Positions 7,435 to 14,542 are shown, numbered from the stretch's first letter. The stretch is 14,901 nucleotides of DNA from Burkholderiales bacterium (GCA_947447845.1 CANFNO010000020.1:1-14901), one strand, 5' to 3'. Notes: generated by a model not told the origin, from the sequence alone. Translations and numbers: made by a program.

Positions 7435-9018
7435 TCAGCCTTCGGAACCACCTGCTTGCGATCCTTCACCACCACCACCTGGGCGGCGACGGCGACGGCG
7501 CTTGCGCGGTGCCTCACCACTGGCCTCAGAGCGGGCCGGTGCATCGCCTGCAGAACCTGCGTCTGCGGAAGCGCCCGCGTCACGCACAGGCCTGTCACGC
7601 ACAGGTGCCGGTGCCCGGTGCACGCGCGGCGACTTGGGTCGGGCTTGCTGCTCCGCACGCACCTGGTCAATCATGTCTTGGCGCAGGTTGTCGTCGGCCA
7701 TGCTGAATTCCTGCCACCAGTCGGCCAGCACTTCTTCGATCTCACCGGCATCGGCCCGCAGGCGCATGAAGTCAAAGGCAGCGCGGAAACGCGGCTGATC
7801 GACCATTCCAAACGGCGTGCTACCCACGCGTTTGTCAAAGCGAGGCTGCATCAGCCAGATCTCGCGCATGTCACCGGCCAGGCGACCACGGCCCGACACA
7901 TCGCCAATGCGGGCGTTGAACACGTCTTCAATCGCATCCTGCAGCGCTGGGTGGCTATGTTGCTGCCCGGCTATGCGGCGGGCCCAGCCATCACGCACAT
8001 CGGCCCACAACACGCAGGCCAGCAGAAAACTCGGCGCCACCGGTTTGCCTTCGCCGACGCGACGATCTGTGTCCTTCAAGGCGGCATTGACAAATGGTTG
8101 CTCGGCACGCTCCACCACCACATCCAGCAGCGGGTAGATGCCAGTGCTCATGCCCAGGGCCTTGAGTTGCGCGATGGAGGCCAGTGCATGGCCGGTCTGC
8201 AAAAGCTTCAACATTTCGTCAAACAAGCGGCTTTGCGGCACATCATTGAGCAACGCTTGCGACTTGATCAAAGGTGCCGCTGTTTTGGCTTCCAGTTTGA
8301 AGCCCAGGCCGTTGAGTTTGGCGGCAAAGCGCACGGCGCGGATGATGCGCACCGGGTCTTCCCGGTAACGCGCCGTGGCGTCGCCAATCATGCGCAGGGT
8401 GTGGTTCTTGGCGTCCTTCAGGCCATGGTGGTAATCCACCACGATTTGCGTCTCGGGGTCGTAATACATGGCGTTGATGGTGAAGTCGCGGCGCACCGCA
8501 TCTTCTTCCATCGGGCCCCAGACGTTGTCACGCAAGACGCGCCCTGTGGAATCCACTGCATGTTTGAGGTTGGCCAACTCGCTCTTGCTGGTCTTCTCGT
8601 TGCCAGCCACCTGCTCGGCAGCGGCATTGTCCAGGTAGGCGCGGAATGTGGAAACCTCGATCACCTCGTTCTCGCGACCCCGGCCATAAACCACATGGAC
8701 GATGCGAAAGCGCCGCCCGATGATGAAAGCCCGACGGAATAAGCCCTTGACTTGCTCGGGCGTCGCATTGGTGGCCACGTCAAAGTCTTTGGGGCGCAGA
8801 CCGAGCAACAGATCGCGTACGGCACCGCCGACGATATAGGCCTCAAAGCCCGCGCCTTTCAGGGTGCGCACCACATTTGCGGCGCGCTCATCGACCAGCG
8901 TGGGGTCTATGCCGTGGGTGGAGGCAGGTACGTCAACCCGCTTGCCAAACTTGGGAGCGGCGCTGCGCGAAGTCACGCCGGCCTTGCCCAGTAGTTTGTC
9001 GATAAATTTCTTGATCAA
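7435..9018 (-). CDS. pcnB: Poly(A) polymerase I (527 aa, TTG start)
   Basis: Adds 3' poly(A) tails to RNA and so promotes decay by exoribonucleases; in E. coli it also sets ColE1-type plasmid copy number through RNA I turnover. The class II nucleotidyltransferase head is clear: GGAVRD at 64-69, catalytic DFD at 78-80, RRDFTINAMYYD at 177-188 and a YREDPVRIIRAVRFAAK block at 218-234. A C-terminal tail from about 456 is low-complexity and very basic, with RKRRRRRR at 505-512 followed by glycines. Such tails are usual for PcnB and separate it from tRNA CCA-adding enzymes. Start: TTG at 9018, giving MIKKFIDKLLGK, with a strong GAGGA (9031-9027) 8 nt before it and no upstream ATG or GTG seen. A GTG at residue 14 is the only near alternative. 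The HAD gene lies 101 nt upstream on the same strand, folK 7 nt downstream. Confidence 0.95.
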   Translation of the reverse strand: MIKKFIDKLLGKAGVTSRSAAPKFGKRVDVPASTHGIDPTLVDERAANVVRTLKGAGFEAYIVGGAVRDLLLGLRPKDFDVATNATPEQVKGLFRRAFIIGRRFRIVHVVYGRGRENEVIEVSTFRAYLDNAAAEQVAGNEKTSKSELANLKHAVDSTGRVLRDNVWGPMEEDAVRRDFTINAMYYDPETQIVVDYHHGLKDAKNHTLRMIGDATARYREDPVRIIRAVRFAAKLNGLGFKLEAKTAAPLIKSQALLNDVPQSRLFDEMLKLLQTGHALASIAQLKALGMSTGIYPLLDVVVERAEQPFVNAALKDTDRRVGEGKPVAPSFLLACVLWADVRDGWARRIAGQQHSHPALQDAIEDVFNARIGDVSGRGRLAGDMREIWLMQPRFDKRVGSTPFGMVDQPRFRAAFDFMRLRADAGEIEEVLADWWQEFSMADDNLRQDMIDQVRAEQQARPKSPRVHRAPAPVRDRPVRDAGASADAGSAGDAPARSEASGEAPRKRRRRRRPGGGGEGSQAGGSEG

Positions 9019-9026
9019 GTAGATAT

Positions 9027-9031
9027 TCCTC
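9027..9031 (-). promoter_or_regulatory. Shine-Dalgarno deciding the pcnB TTG start
   Basis: On the minus strand GAGGA is followed by 8 nt and then TTG ATC AAG AAA. No in-frame ATG or GTG was found in the codons upstream, so this strong site selects the weak TTG codon as the start of pcnB. Confidence 0.65.
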
Positions 9032-9119
9032 AGAAGTCGTTGTGGGTCGGCGCCAAGTTGGCTGTGCCCCTATGGGGTCTGACGCAGCCAGGGTTGGGGC
9101 AACCCAGGGTTTGCCGGTT

Positions 9120-9806
9120 TCAGGCAAACAGGTCGAGTATGCGCCATTGCCGTTCGGCGGCCAATGTACGCAAGCGCTCATCTGGGTTGGTGGCCACCGG
9201 CACATCGGCCTTCTCCAGCAGCGGCACATCGTTGATGGAGTCAGAGTAGAAAGTGGTGTGCACCTGATCCCAGCCCAACCCGCGTTGCTTGAGCCACTGC
9301 TCCATGCGCGTGACCTTGCCTTCGCGAAACGATGGCACGCCACGGATTTCGCCGGTATACCAGCCCGTGCCGCCAGGGGAATCATCACGCTCAAGCTCGA
9401 TGGCCAGCAACTCGTGAACGCCAAAGGCCTCGGCAATCGGGCGGGTAACAAACTCGTTGGTGGCGGTGATGATGACCACCGTGTCACCTGCGGCTTGGTG
9501 CTGACGCACCAGCTCCAACGCCTGAGGTTGGATGCCTGGCTGCACCACCTGCTGCATGTACTGCGCGTGGGCTGCCTCGGACTTGGTTTGGCCCTCGCGA
9601 CATACAGCCGAAGTGGCAAAGCGGCAGTATTCGTGGATGTCTAAAGTGCCCGCCTTGTACTGGGCGTAGAAGGCGTCGTTCTTGCGTTTGAAGTCCCCCG
9701 CGTCGTTCCAGCCCAGGCCCAAGGTGAACTCACCCCAGCTGTAGTCCGAATCAAAGGGGATCAGGGTGTGGTCCAGATCGAACAGGGCGAGTTTTATTTT
9801 GGTCAT
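9120..9806 (-). CDS. HAD-superfamily IB hydrolase, SerB-like phosphatase family (228 aa)
   Basis: Predicted cytoplasmic phosphatase of HAD subfamily IB, the group that includes phosphoserine phosphatase SerB and CicA. Motif I is FDLDHTLIPFDSD with nucleophile D10 and acid D12. Motif II is VVIITATNEF with T114. The motif III lysine is probably K164 in REGKVTRM. Motif IV is YSDSINDVPLL with D189 and D193. The cap between motifs I and II is helical, as expected for the C1 cap. The ATG at 9806 is chosen because motif I starts five residues later; the frame extends upstream through sequence that does not look conserved. The ribosome site is weak. This gene is commonly found between hda and pcnB in Comamonadaceae as far as I recall. 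The substrate is unknown, and calling it SerB would be over-assignment. Confidence 0.9.
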   Translation of the reverse strand: MTKIKLALFDLDHTLIPFDSDYSWGEFTLGLGWNDAGDFKRKNDAFYAQYKAGTLDIHEYCRFATSAVCREGQTKSEAAHAQYMQQVVQPGIQPQALELVRQHQAAGDTVVIITATNEFVTRPIAEAFGVHELLAIELERDDSPGGTGWYTGEIRGVPSFREGKVTRMEQWLKQRGLGWDQVHTTFYSDSINDVPLLEKADVPVATNPDERLRTLAAERQWRILDLFA

Positions 9807-10019
9807 TGATGCGGAATCGTCACTATTGCTGTGTCGCAACCCGGGGATTGGTTGAGGTGTTTGCTGGGTGCCATTTTCTCGCATTTTCCTTTGGTACTGT
9901 CCGCTGGAGGGCATGCGCCAACAACAAAACGACGAAAACTACTTGCAATCGACCATCCGATATTCCTGCATGCTCCCTACCTTGAGGGCGAGGAGCGTTG
10001 GTGGCGTAAGGCCGAGAAT

Positions 10020-12272
10020 CTAATTGAATGTGATGGTCACGCGTCCGTTGCTTCCAACGGCGTTGGGCGATCCGCCCAAGCCTGCGCCAGTCATCGCCGA
10101 TTGGCAGCCTGTTGTTGCAAATGCGCCTGTCCCGACATACGAACTGCCACCGCCGCCGCCGCCGCCAAACGCATTCGAACCAGACCAAGTACCGCCGCCT
10201 CCGCCGCCAAATCCGCCGCCGCCGCCGCCGCCATAGTTGGCAGTTCCACCGCCTCCATAGCCACCTAGTGTCAAACCTAAGGCACTTCCCTCAGTTCCAC
10301 CAAAACCACCGCCACCGCCTGATTTGGGAATGGCATTGTTGGTTCCACCTGCACCTCCTCCGAAAACACTGCTTCCACCGCCTCCACCGCCTCCGCCGCC
10401 ATTACCGGTAGCTCCAACGGTACCGTTACTACTACCGCCGCTTCCGCCACCTAAACCACTGCCGAAACCGCCTCCGGCCCCACCAGTACCGTTGGCACTT
10501 CCCCCGTTTCCGGCGGCCGCTTCATTGCTGTGCGACCCACCTCCATTGGATCCGCAACCGCTTCCACCACTTGCACCAGTGTCAGTACCCGCGCCACCGC
10601 CGCCACCGCCGCCCGCAATCAACAGTGCAAGGTTATTGGATGCCGCAACAACGGATGTACCACCACCGCCTCCCGCACCGCTTTTTCCTTCCCCGGTGTT
10701 AATTGAGCCAGGGTTCGAACCACCACCTGCAACAAAGACAGATAAGGTGACCGTACCCAAAGGCGCCAACATCAAAGTTGCATTGACCACGCCGCCAGCG
10801 CCGCCACTTGTGTATGTGCCCCCTCCACCTCCTCCGCCTATCGCTGAAACCGTGAAGGATGTCGCATTGGCTGGCACCGCGACACATTGCAATGCCCCCG
10901 TCAAGAAATAGCTTGTGTTTACGCCGAGTGCTGCAGCACCTGACGTTGCACTGCATCCCCCGGAAGTGCCAATCGCATTGACAACCTGCATCAACGTGTT
11001 GGAGGCGCTAGTGCTGTTGTTGGCGTCGCCCCCATAGGCGGCATTGATATTGTGGCTACCAACGGCGAGAGCCCCGCCAACATAGGTCGCTACTCCTGCC
11101 GTCAAAGTTCCGGTACCGAGAACGGTCGAACCATCGTTGAAGGTAACTTGGCCCGTAGGATTCGTACCGGCAACACGTGCAGTAAAAGTAGCCTGGTCGC
11201 CTAAAGTTGACGGATTCTGGCTAACGCTCAGCGTGGTCGATGTGACCACTAAATTAACCACTTGAATAAACGTGTTGGAGGTACTGGCGGTATTCTTTGC
11301 GTCGCCTCGGTAAACAGCTGTGATGTTGTGACTGCCTGCTGTCAACGCACCGCTTGTGTAGGTAGCTACACCTTCTTTGAGGTCACTGGTACCCAGTATA
11401 TTTGTGCCGTCGCTGAAAGTGACGATGCCCACAGGATTAATGCCAGTTACGCTGGCGGTCAAAGTGATCTGAGTACCCAAAATTGATGGATTTTGGCTGG
11501 CACTTAGCGTAGTAGATGTCCCGGCACTTCCGTCAAAGGCATATTTGAATATATTGCCTGATGAATACACAGTGGTCGAATATAAAAACAATTCACTTCC
11601 GGTGTCTAACAATCGGTAGACTGCAGTATTGGTTGATACTACTTTGGATGCTTCGTCCAATTTCACCGTAATGATATTTAGCAGCGATGTGCTGCTGCTA
11701 TCTGGCAACAGTTTGAACGAAACTGTTGCTGTTCCCAAAGAGACCGACTTCGTACTGTCGGTGTAGCGTTTGGAAGTGTATAAAGTTCCCGAATCGTAAA
11801 CCTTTGCAGTGGCCGGAACAATTACTGGTTGGTTTACCACATCGTATTCAAGGCTGTCACTACTTCCCAGCGGCAGATGATTGCTGTCGTAATAAACGAC
11901 TGATGTTGTGTTGAGTAGCGTATTGGAGCCCGCCAGCAAATACGATCCAGAGGTTGTTCCTATCCTTTGCAACGCACTGACATTCTCAAAGCTGGCTGTT
12001 GTGACCGCTCCAATCGAGACGGTTCCACTACCGGACAATGCCGTCCCATTGACTGTTCCGGCAATTTTAAATCCCTGCGTCAAAGTACCTTGACCACTGT
12101 TGTTATCAATGGCCTTAGGTCCCAGTTGAAAAATCGCAGTTGAAACAATGGGGGCGACATCCGTAGAACCACCACCTCCACCGCCACCTCCACCGCCACC
12201 ACCACCTCCTCCACATGCCGTGAGCACACATGCCACCATGAGTGTGGCAATTCGTTTGGATAATAAATACAT
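10020..12272 (-). CDS. Large glycine-rich lipoprotein with two Ig-like repeats and an ALK-type glycine-rich C-terminal domain (750 aa)
   Basis: Not a gene I can name. Residues 1-20 are a lipoprotein signal peptide: basic MYLLSKR, hydrophobic ATLMVACV, lipobox LTAC with C20. Position +2 is Gly, so outer-membrane sorting is expected. Fifteen glycines follow (21-35). Residues 36-249 form a Ser/Thr/Val-rich, probably beta, domain I do not recognise. Residues 253-344 and 345-436 are two tandem repeats of the bacterial Ig-like type (Big_3_5-like): STTLSxSQNPSxLG, VTFxDGxxxLGT, GxATYxxGALxxGSHNIxAxYxGD. From 440 to 750 there is a glycine-rich domain: VPANATSFTVSAIGGGGG, then LALLIAGGGGGGG, GGGGGGGSSYVG and the terminal GSNGRVTITF. 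This order matches the glycine-rich family that includes the ALK/LTK extracellular module. Start ATG 12272 has a strong AGAGGT site. A longer frame to 12317 lacks that logic. Part of the gene is AT-richer than its neighbours. Likely a surface adhesion or binding protein, by inference only. The 213 nt behind it, before the HAD gene, hold nothing I recognise. Confidence 0.88.
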   Translation of the reverse strand: MYLLSKRIATLMVACVLTACGGGGGGGGGGGGGGGSTDVAPIVSTAIFQLGPKAIDNNSGQGTLTQGFKIAGTVNGTALSGSGTVSIGAVTTASFENVSALQRIGTTSGSYLLAGSNTLLNTTSVVYYDSNHLPLGSSDSLEYDVVNQPVIVPATAKVYDSGTLYTSKRYTDSTKSVSLGTATVSFKLLPDSSSTSLLNIITVKLDEASKVVSTNTAVYRLLDTGSELFLYSTTVYSSGNIFKYAFDGSAGTSTTLSASQNPSILGTQITLTASVTGINPVGIVTFSDGTNILGTSDLKEGVATYTSGALTAGSHNITAVYRGDAKNTASTSNTFIQVVNLVVTSTTLSVSQNPSTLGDQATFTARVAGTNPTGQVTFNDGSTVLGTGTLTAGVATYVGGALAVGSHNINAAYGGDANNSTSASNTLMQVVNAIGTSGGCSATSGAAALGVNTSYFLTGALQCVAVPANATSFTVSAIGGGGGGGTYTSGGAGGVVNATLMLAPLGTVTLSVFVAGGGSNPGSINTGEGKSGAGGGGGTSVVAASNNLALLIAGGGGGGGAGTDTGASGGSGCGSNGGGSHSNEAAAGNGGSANGTGGAGGGFGSGLGGGSGGSSNGTVGATGNGGGGGGGGGSSVFGGGAGGTNNAIPKSGGGGGFGGTEGSALGLTLGGYGGGGTANYGGGGGGGFGGGGGGTWSGSNAFGGGGGGGSSYVGTGAFATTGCQSAMTGAGLGGSPNAVGSNGRVTITFN
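10965..11516 (-). repeat. Two tandem 276-bp repeats encoding 92-residue Ig-like domains
   Basis: Copy 1 is 11516-11241 and copy 2 is 11240-10965 on the minus strand, directly adjoining with exactly the same length. Aligned without gaps at the protein level they share STTLS, SQNPS, LG, NP, VTF, DG, LGT, GVATY, GAL, GSHNI, GDA, SNT and QVVN. The repeats are clearly related but diverged, especially in synonymous positions, so this is an old domain duplication, not a recent one. Confidence 0.85.
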
Positions 12273-12639
12273 AGAACAAATACCTCTTTGATCAATATGG
12301 GTCTTCAATGTCCGCATGATCGACAGCGCATCCCAGGACGGCTAAAACGTTTGGAACACGTGTAAATGGCGGGCTACGGCGCAATTGGCAGACGCCTCGC
12401 AGCGACTGAAATTGCGAAAAACTGTATGTTGGGATTGAAGTTCTACTGCCCCCCAATTGCGTGCAGTTGAACCAGCGCCGGACGAGACCTGCTTTGGGTC
12501 TGTCGTGCATCTACCGTTAGATCCTACATGCCAATGAGGAATTTCGTCATCAAAACTGTTAGCGCTTCCTCACTGCACAGACAAAAATACCAATTTTTTG
12601 CCAAATGCATCACATTTTCAAAGTGACCAGTTGCATGTC
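12273..12639. other. Gene-free stretch between hda and the glycine-rich lipoprotein gene
   Basis: 367 nt with no convincing gene; short open frames here have no recognisable content. Just after the hda stop, on the minus strand, an imperfect stem-loop (arms 12605-12613 and 12623-12636, with a 5-nt bulge) is followed by an A/T-rich stem at 12582-12600 ending in a run of T. Together they could act as a weak hda terminator, but no GC-rich stem is present. Further toward the lipoprotein gene there is a 9-nt inverted repeat, CGCAATTGG at 12380-12388 and CCAATTGCG at 12453-12461. I found no sigma-70 promoter with both hexamers in acceptable spacing, so the lipoprotein gene's promoter is not located. 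The 22 nt before the start hold its ribosome site. Confidence 0.5.
12282..12287 (-). promoter_or_regulatory. Ribosome binding site of the glycine-rich lipoprotein gene
   Basis: AGAGGT on the minus strand, 9 nt before the ATG at 12272. It places the start 15 codons inside the longest open frame and gives a proper signal peptide of 19 residues before the lipidated cysteine. Confidence 0.7.
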
Positions 12640-13326
12640 CTATTGGTTTTCCATCATGGCTCGAATCATCGGTATGGTGATGGCGCGTTTGCTTTGCAGG
12701 CTGTAGCCGTCCAGCAGTTCCAGCAGTTCCATCAGGTGGCCCAGATCGCGCGAGAAGCGGGTCAGCATGAAATCCATCACCTCGTCGCCCAGAAACACGC
12801 CGCGCGCATCGGCGGCCTGGCGCAGCACGGCGCGGCGTTCGGACTCGCTAAGCAACTGCAGGCCAAAGATATGGCCCCAACCCAAGCGGGTGCGTAAATC
12901 GTCACGCAGCTTGAGTTCCAAGGGGGTGAATTCACCGGCGGCCATCACCGGGCGCTGCAGCGTCTGGGCATGCACAAACCAGTTAAAGGCCACTTGCTGT
13001 TGCGCCGCTGTGAAGGCATGCACGTCATCCATTAGCACCGCTGCCCAACTTTCGGAATATTCGGGCGCGTTGTGCACGGTAGCGTCCAGCCAGCCCACGC
13101 GCGCACCCTGCTCACGTAAACCTTCACGTGCCGCCTTGAGCAAATGGGTCTTGCCACTGCCACTCGGACCCCAGTAATACGTGGGCACAGGCGAGCGATG
13201 CGGCTGCTTGTCTTTGTCTCCCAGCCAGAGTTCCAGATGCTGCAGCGCCGCCAGATTGGGACCCGCACAAAAATTGGCCGCCGTGGGACCGGTGGAAAGG
13301 CCGATATCGAGCGCGATCTGTTTCAT
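12640..13326 (-). CDS. hda: DnaA regulatory inactivator Hda (228 aa)
   Basis: DnaA-like AAA+ protein that, with the DNA-loaded beta clamp, stimulates hydrolysis of DnaA-bound ATP and so limits re-initiation at oriC (RIDA in E. coli). The N-terminal MKQIALDIG carries a clamp-binding-like motif beginning Q3 with L6 and I8. Walker A is GPSGSGKT (53-60), Walker B is AVLMDD (96-101), and the RLGWG segment at 147-151 contains the conserved arginine region. A sensor-2-like helix, RDLGHLMELLELLD at 193-206, closes the protein. There is no DNA-binding domain IV, as expected for Hda, and length is normal. Start ATG 13326 fits the family N-terminus although the ribosome site is weak. It lies 40 nt behind the AI-2E permease gene and is probably co-transcribed with it. 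Confidence 0.94.
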   Translation of the reverse strand: MKQIALDIGLSTGPTAANFCAGPNLAALQHLELWLGDKDKQPHRSPVPTYYWGPSGSGKTHLLKAAREGLREQGARVGWLDATVHNAPEYSESWAAVLMDDVHAFTAAQQQVAFNWFVHAQTLQRPVMAAGEFTPLELKLRDDLRTRLGWGHIFGLQLLSESERRAVLRQAADARGVFLGDEVMDFMLTRFSRDLGHLMELLELLDGYSLQSKRAITIPMIRAMMENQ

Positions 13327-13366
13327 GCCAAACCGCTTGTCGCGTGCAAAGGATGCCGCATTGTGC

Positions 13367-14449
13367 TCATCCCTTGTACAGATGGCTGGCCAAATAGCCG
13401 CTGCGCAAGCGCCGGATAGCGACCAACAGCACGGCGCTTACCGGCAATGCGACCAGCACACCCAGGAAACCAAACAGCTGACCAAAAGCCAACAGTGAAA
13501 AGATGACCGCCAGCGGGTGCAAGCCAATGCGCTCGCCCACCAACTTGGGCGTCAGGATAAAACTTTCCAGCAATTGCCCGGCGCCAAACACCACGACCAG
13601 CATCAGCACCGTATGAGAAAAACCGCCGACCGCCGAGAACTGCAGCAACCCGGCAATGGTGGCCAGCAACAGCCCAAGTCCAAAACCCAGATAAGGCACG
13701 AACACCGCCAGACCGGTAAAGACGCCAATCGGTAGGGCAAGATCAAGGCCAAACAATTTGAGCGCCAGCCCGTAATACGCCGCAAGAATGAGCATCACAA
13801 GCAACTGCCCGCGTAGATACTGGCCCAGCACGGCATCGGCATCGCGAACAAAACCGTCAGTTGCGGTACGCAGTGCGGGGGGAATCAGCTCGCGCACTTG
13901 GGTAACCAGGCCGTCCCACTCCATCAACAGGTAAAACAGTGCCACGGGAATCAGCACCAGGTTGCCGATGAGTGAAAAAGCTACGCTGCCGCCGATCTTG
14001 AGCGAAGACAGCACCGAGCCCGCCGCATCCTGAAAATTAGTGTCAAGGTAGGTTTTGACAAAACCTTTGATGCTTTCCAGATCCAACGCGACCCGAAAGC
14101 CCCACTGGTTCAATACCGGCTGAACCACGGCACTGGCCCTCTCCAAAAGGGGCGGTAACTGGTCGCGCATCAGCGGCAACTCCTTGCCCAAAATTGGCAC
14201 GATCAGCAGCAGAATGGCCAGCAAGGCCATGACAAACGCCAGTTCCACCACGATCACCGCCACGATGCGCGGCAAGCGACCACGTCCGAGGTCGTCCAAC
14301 CAGTCCACCAGGGGGGTTAGCGCATAAGCCAATACTGCGGCGACCACAAAGGGCGCCAAAACCGGCCCGAGCCGCCACAAAGCCAGTGCAAACACAGCTG
14401 CAATGGCACCCCATGCGGTGATAGTTTTCTGGTTGGGGGTGAGTTGCAT
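13367..14449 (-). CDS. AI-2E/PerM-family permease (360 aa)
   Basis: Polytopic inner-membrane protein of the AI-2E exporter/PerM family (PF01594). Members include autoinducer-2 exporters and Na+/H+ antiporters, and most have no known substrate. Hydrophobic spans are visible at about 12-50, 60-90, 148-180, 210-240, 245-290 and 305-345. Between the early and middle spans lies a soluble stretch of about 90-145. Conserved features are PLVDWL, VFVPYLGFGLG, LTPKLVGERIGLHPLAVIFSLL and the final ALPVSAVLLV. Start ATG 14449 (MQLTPNQK) is preferred on family grounds. The frame continues to a TTG at 14488, but that extension would run through the presumed promoter. It is divergent from purM and upstream of hda. 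E. coli also keeps perM, hda and purM within one small region, which supports old synteny. Confidence 0.92.
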   Translation of the reverse strand: MQLTPNQKTITAWGAIAAVFALALWRLGPVLAPFVVAAVLAYALTPLVDWLDDLGRGRLPRIVAVIVVELAFVMALLAILLLIVPILGKELPLMRDQLPPLLERASAVVQPVLNQWGFRVALDLESIKGFVKTYLDTNFQDAAGSVLSSLKIGGSVAFSLIGNLVLIPVALFYLLMEWDGLVTQVRELIPPALRTATDGFVRDADAVLGQYLRGQLLVMLILAAYYGLALKLFGLDLALPIGVFTGLAVFVPYLGFGLGLLLATIAGLLQFSAVGGFSHTVLMLVVVFGAGQLLESFILTPKLVGERIGLHPLAVIFSLLAFGQLFGFLGVLVALPVSAVLLVAIRRLRSGYLASHLYKG

Positions 14450-14542
14450 ACAGAATGGGGAGGTCGGAACCCTTAAAATCAAGGTCAAATTCTATCGGGC
14501 TTGATTCAAACCAAGTCTCCCGTCCGTTTCAAGCCACTTTTC
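14450..14542. promoter_or_regulatory. Divergent intergenic region between the AI-2E permease gene and purM
   Basis: 93 nt must contain both promoters unless they lie inside genes. For the permease-hda direction, TAGAAT on the minus strand (14494-14489) matches the -10 consensus in five of six positions and would start transcription about 35 nt before the ATG; the -35 match is poor. For purM, TAAAAT at 14474-14479 also matches five of six but has no recognisable -35. No clear PurR-like operator is seen. Both assignments are weak. Confidence 0.35.

Noticed and set aside
7428..7670. N-terminal extension of folK inside pcnB
   Set aside because: The extra residues are an arginine- and valine-rich frame of the pcnB tail; the conserved FolK fold begins at the ATG at 7427.
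7456..8742. 428-codon open frame on the plus strand opposite pcnB
   Set aside because: Antisense shadow; pcnB has all family motifs on the other strand.
9068..9105. Small hairpins between the HAD gene and pcnB (CCCCTATGGGG and GGGTT/AACCC)
   Set aside because: Stems are only 4-5 bp and no T-run follows on the minus strand, so a terminator is not supported.
9823..10188. 121-codon minus-strand open frame overlapping the end of the lipoprotein gene
   Set aside because: Out of frame with the lipoprotein, no motif, composition typical of a shadow.
10324..10911. Proline-rich 195-codon open frame on the plus strand
   Set aside because: The proline runs are simply the reverse complement of glycine codons of the lipoprotein; there is no ribosome site or signal.
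12273..12320. CATATT on the minus strand as a -10 box for the lipoprotein gene
   Set aside because: It lies too close to the ribosome site and has no matching -35 at 16-18 nt.
12292..12510. 72-codon open frame upstream of the lipoprotein gene as a possible small gene or gene remnant
   Set aside because: No recognisable similarity, no good ribosome site, and it overlaps the lipoprotein leader.
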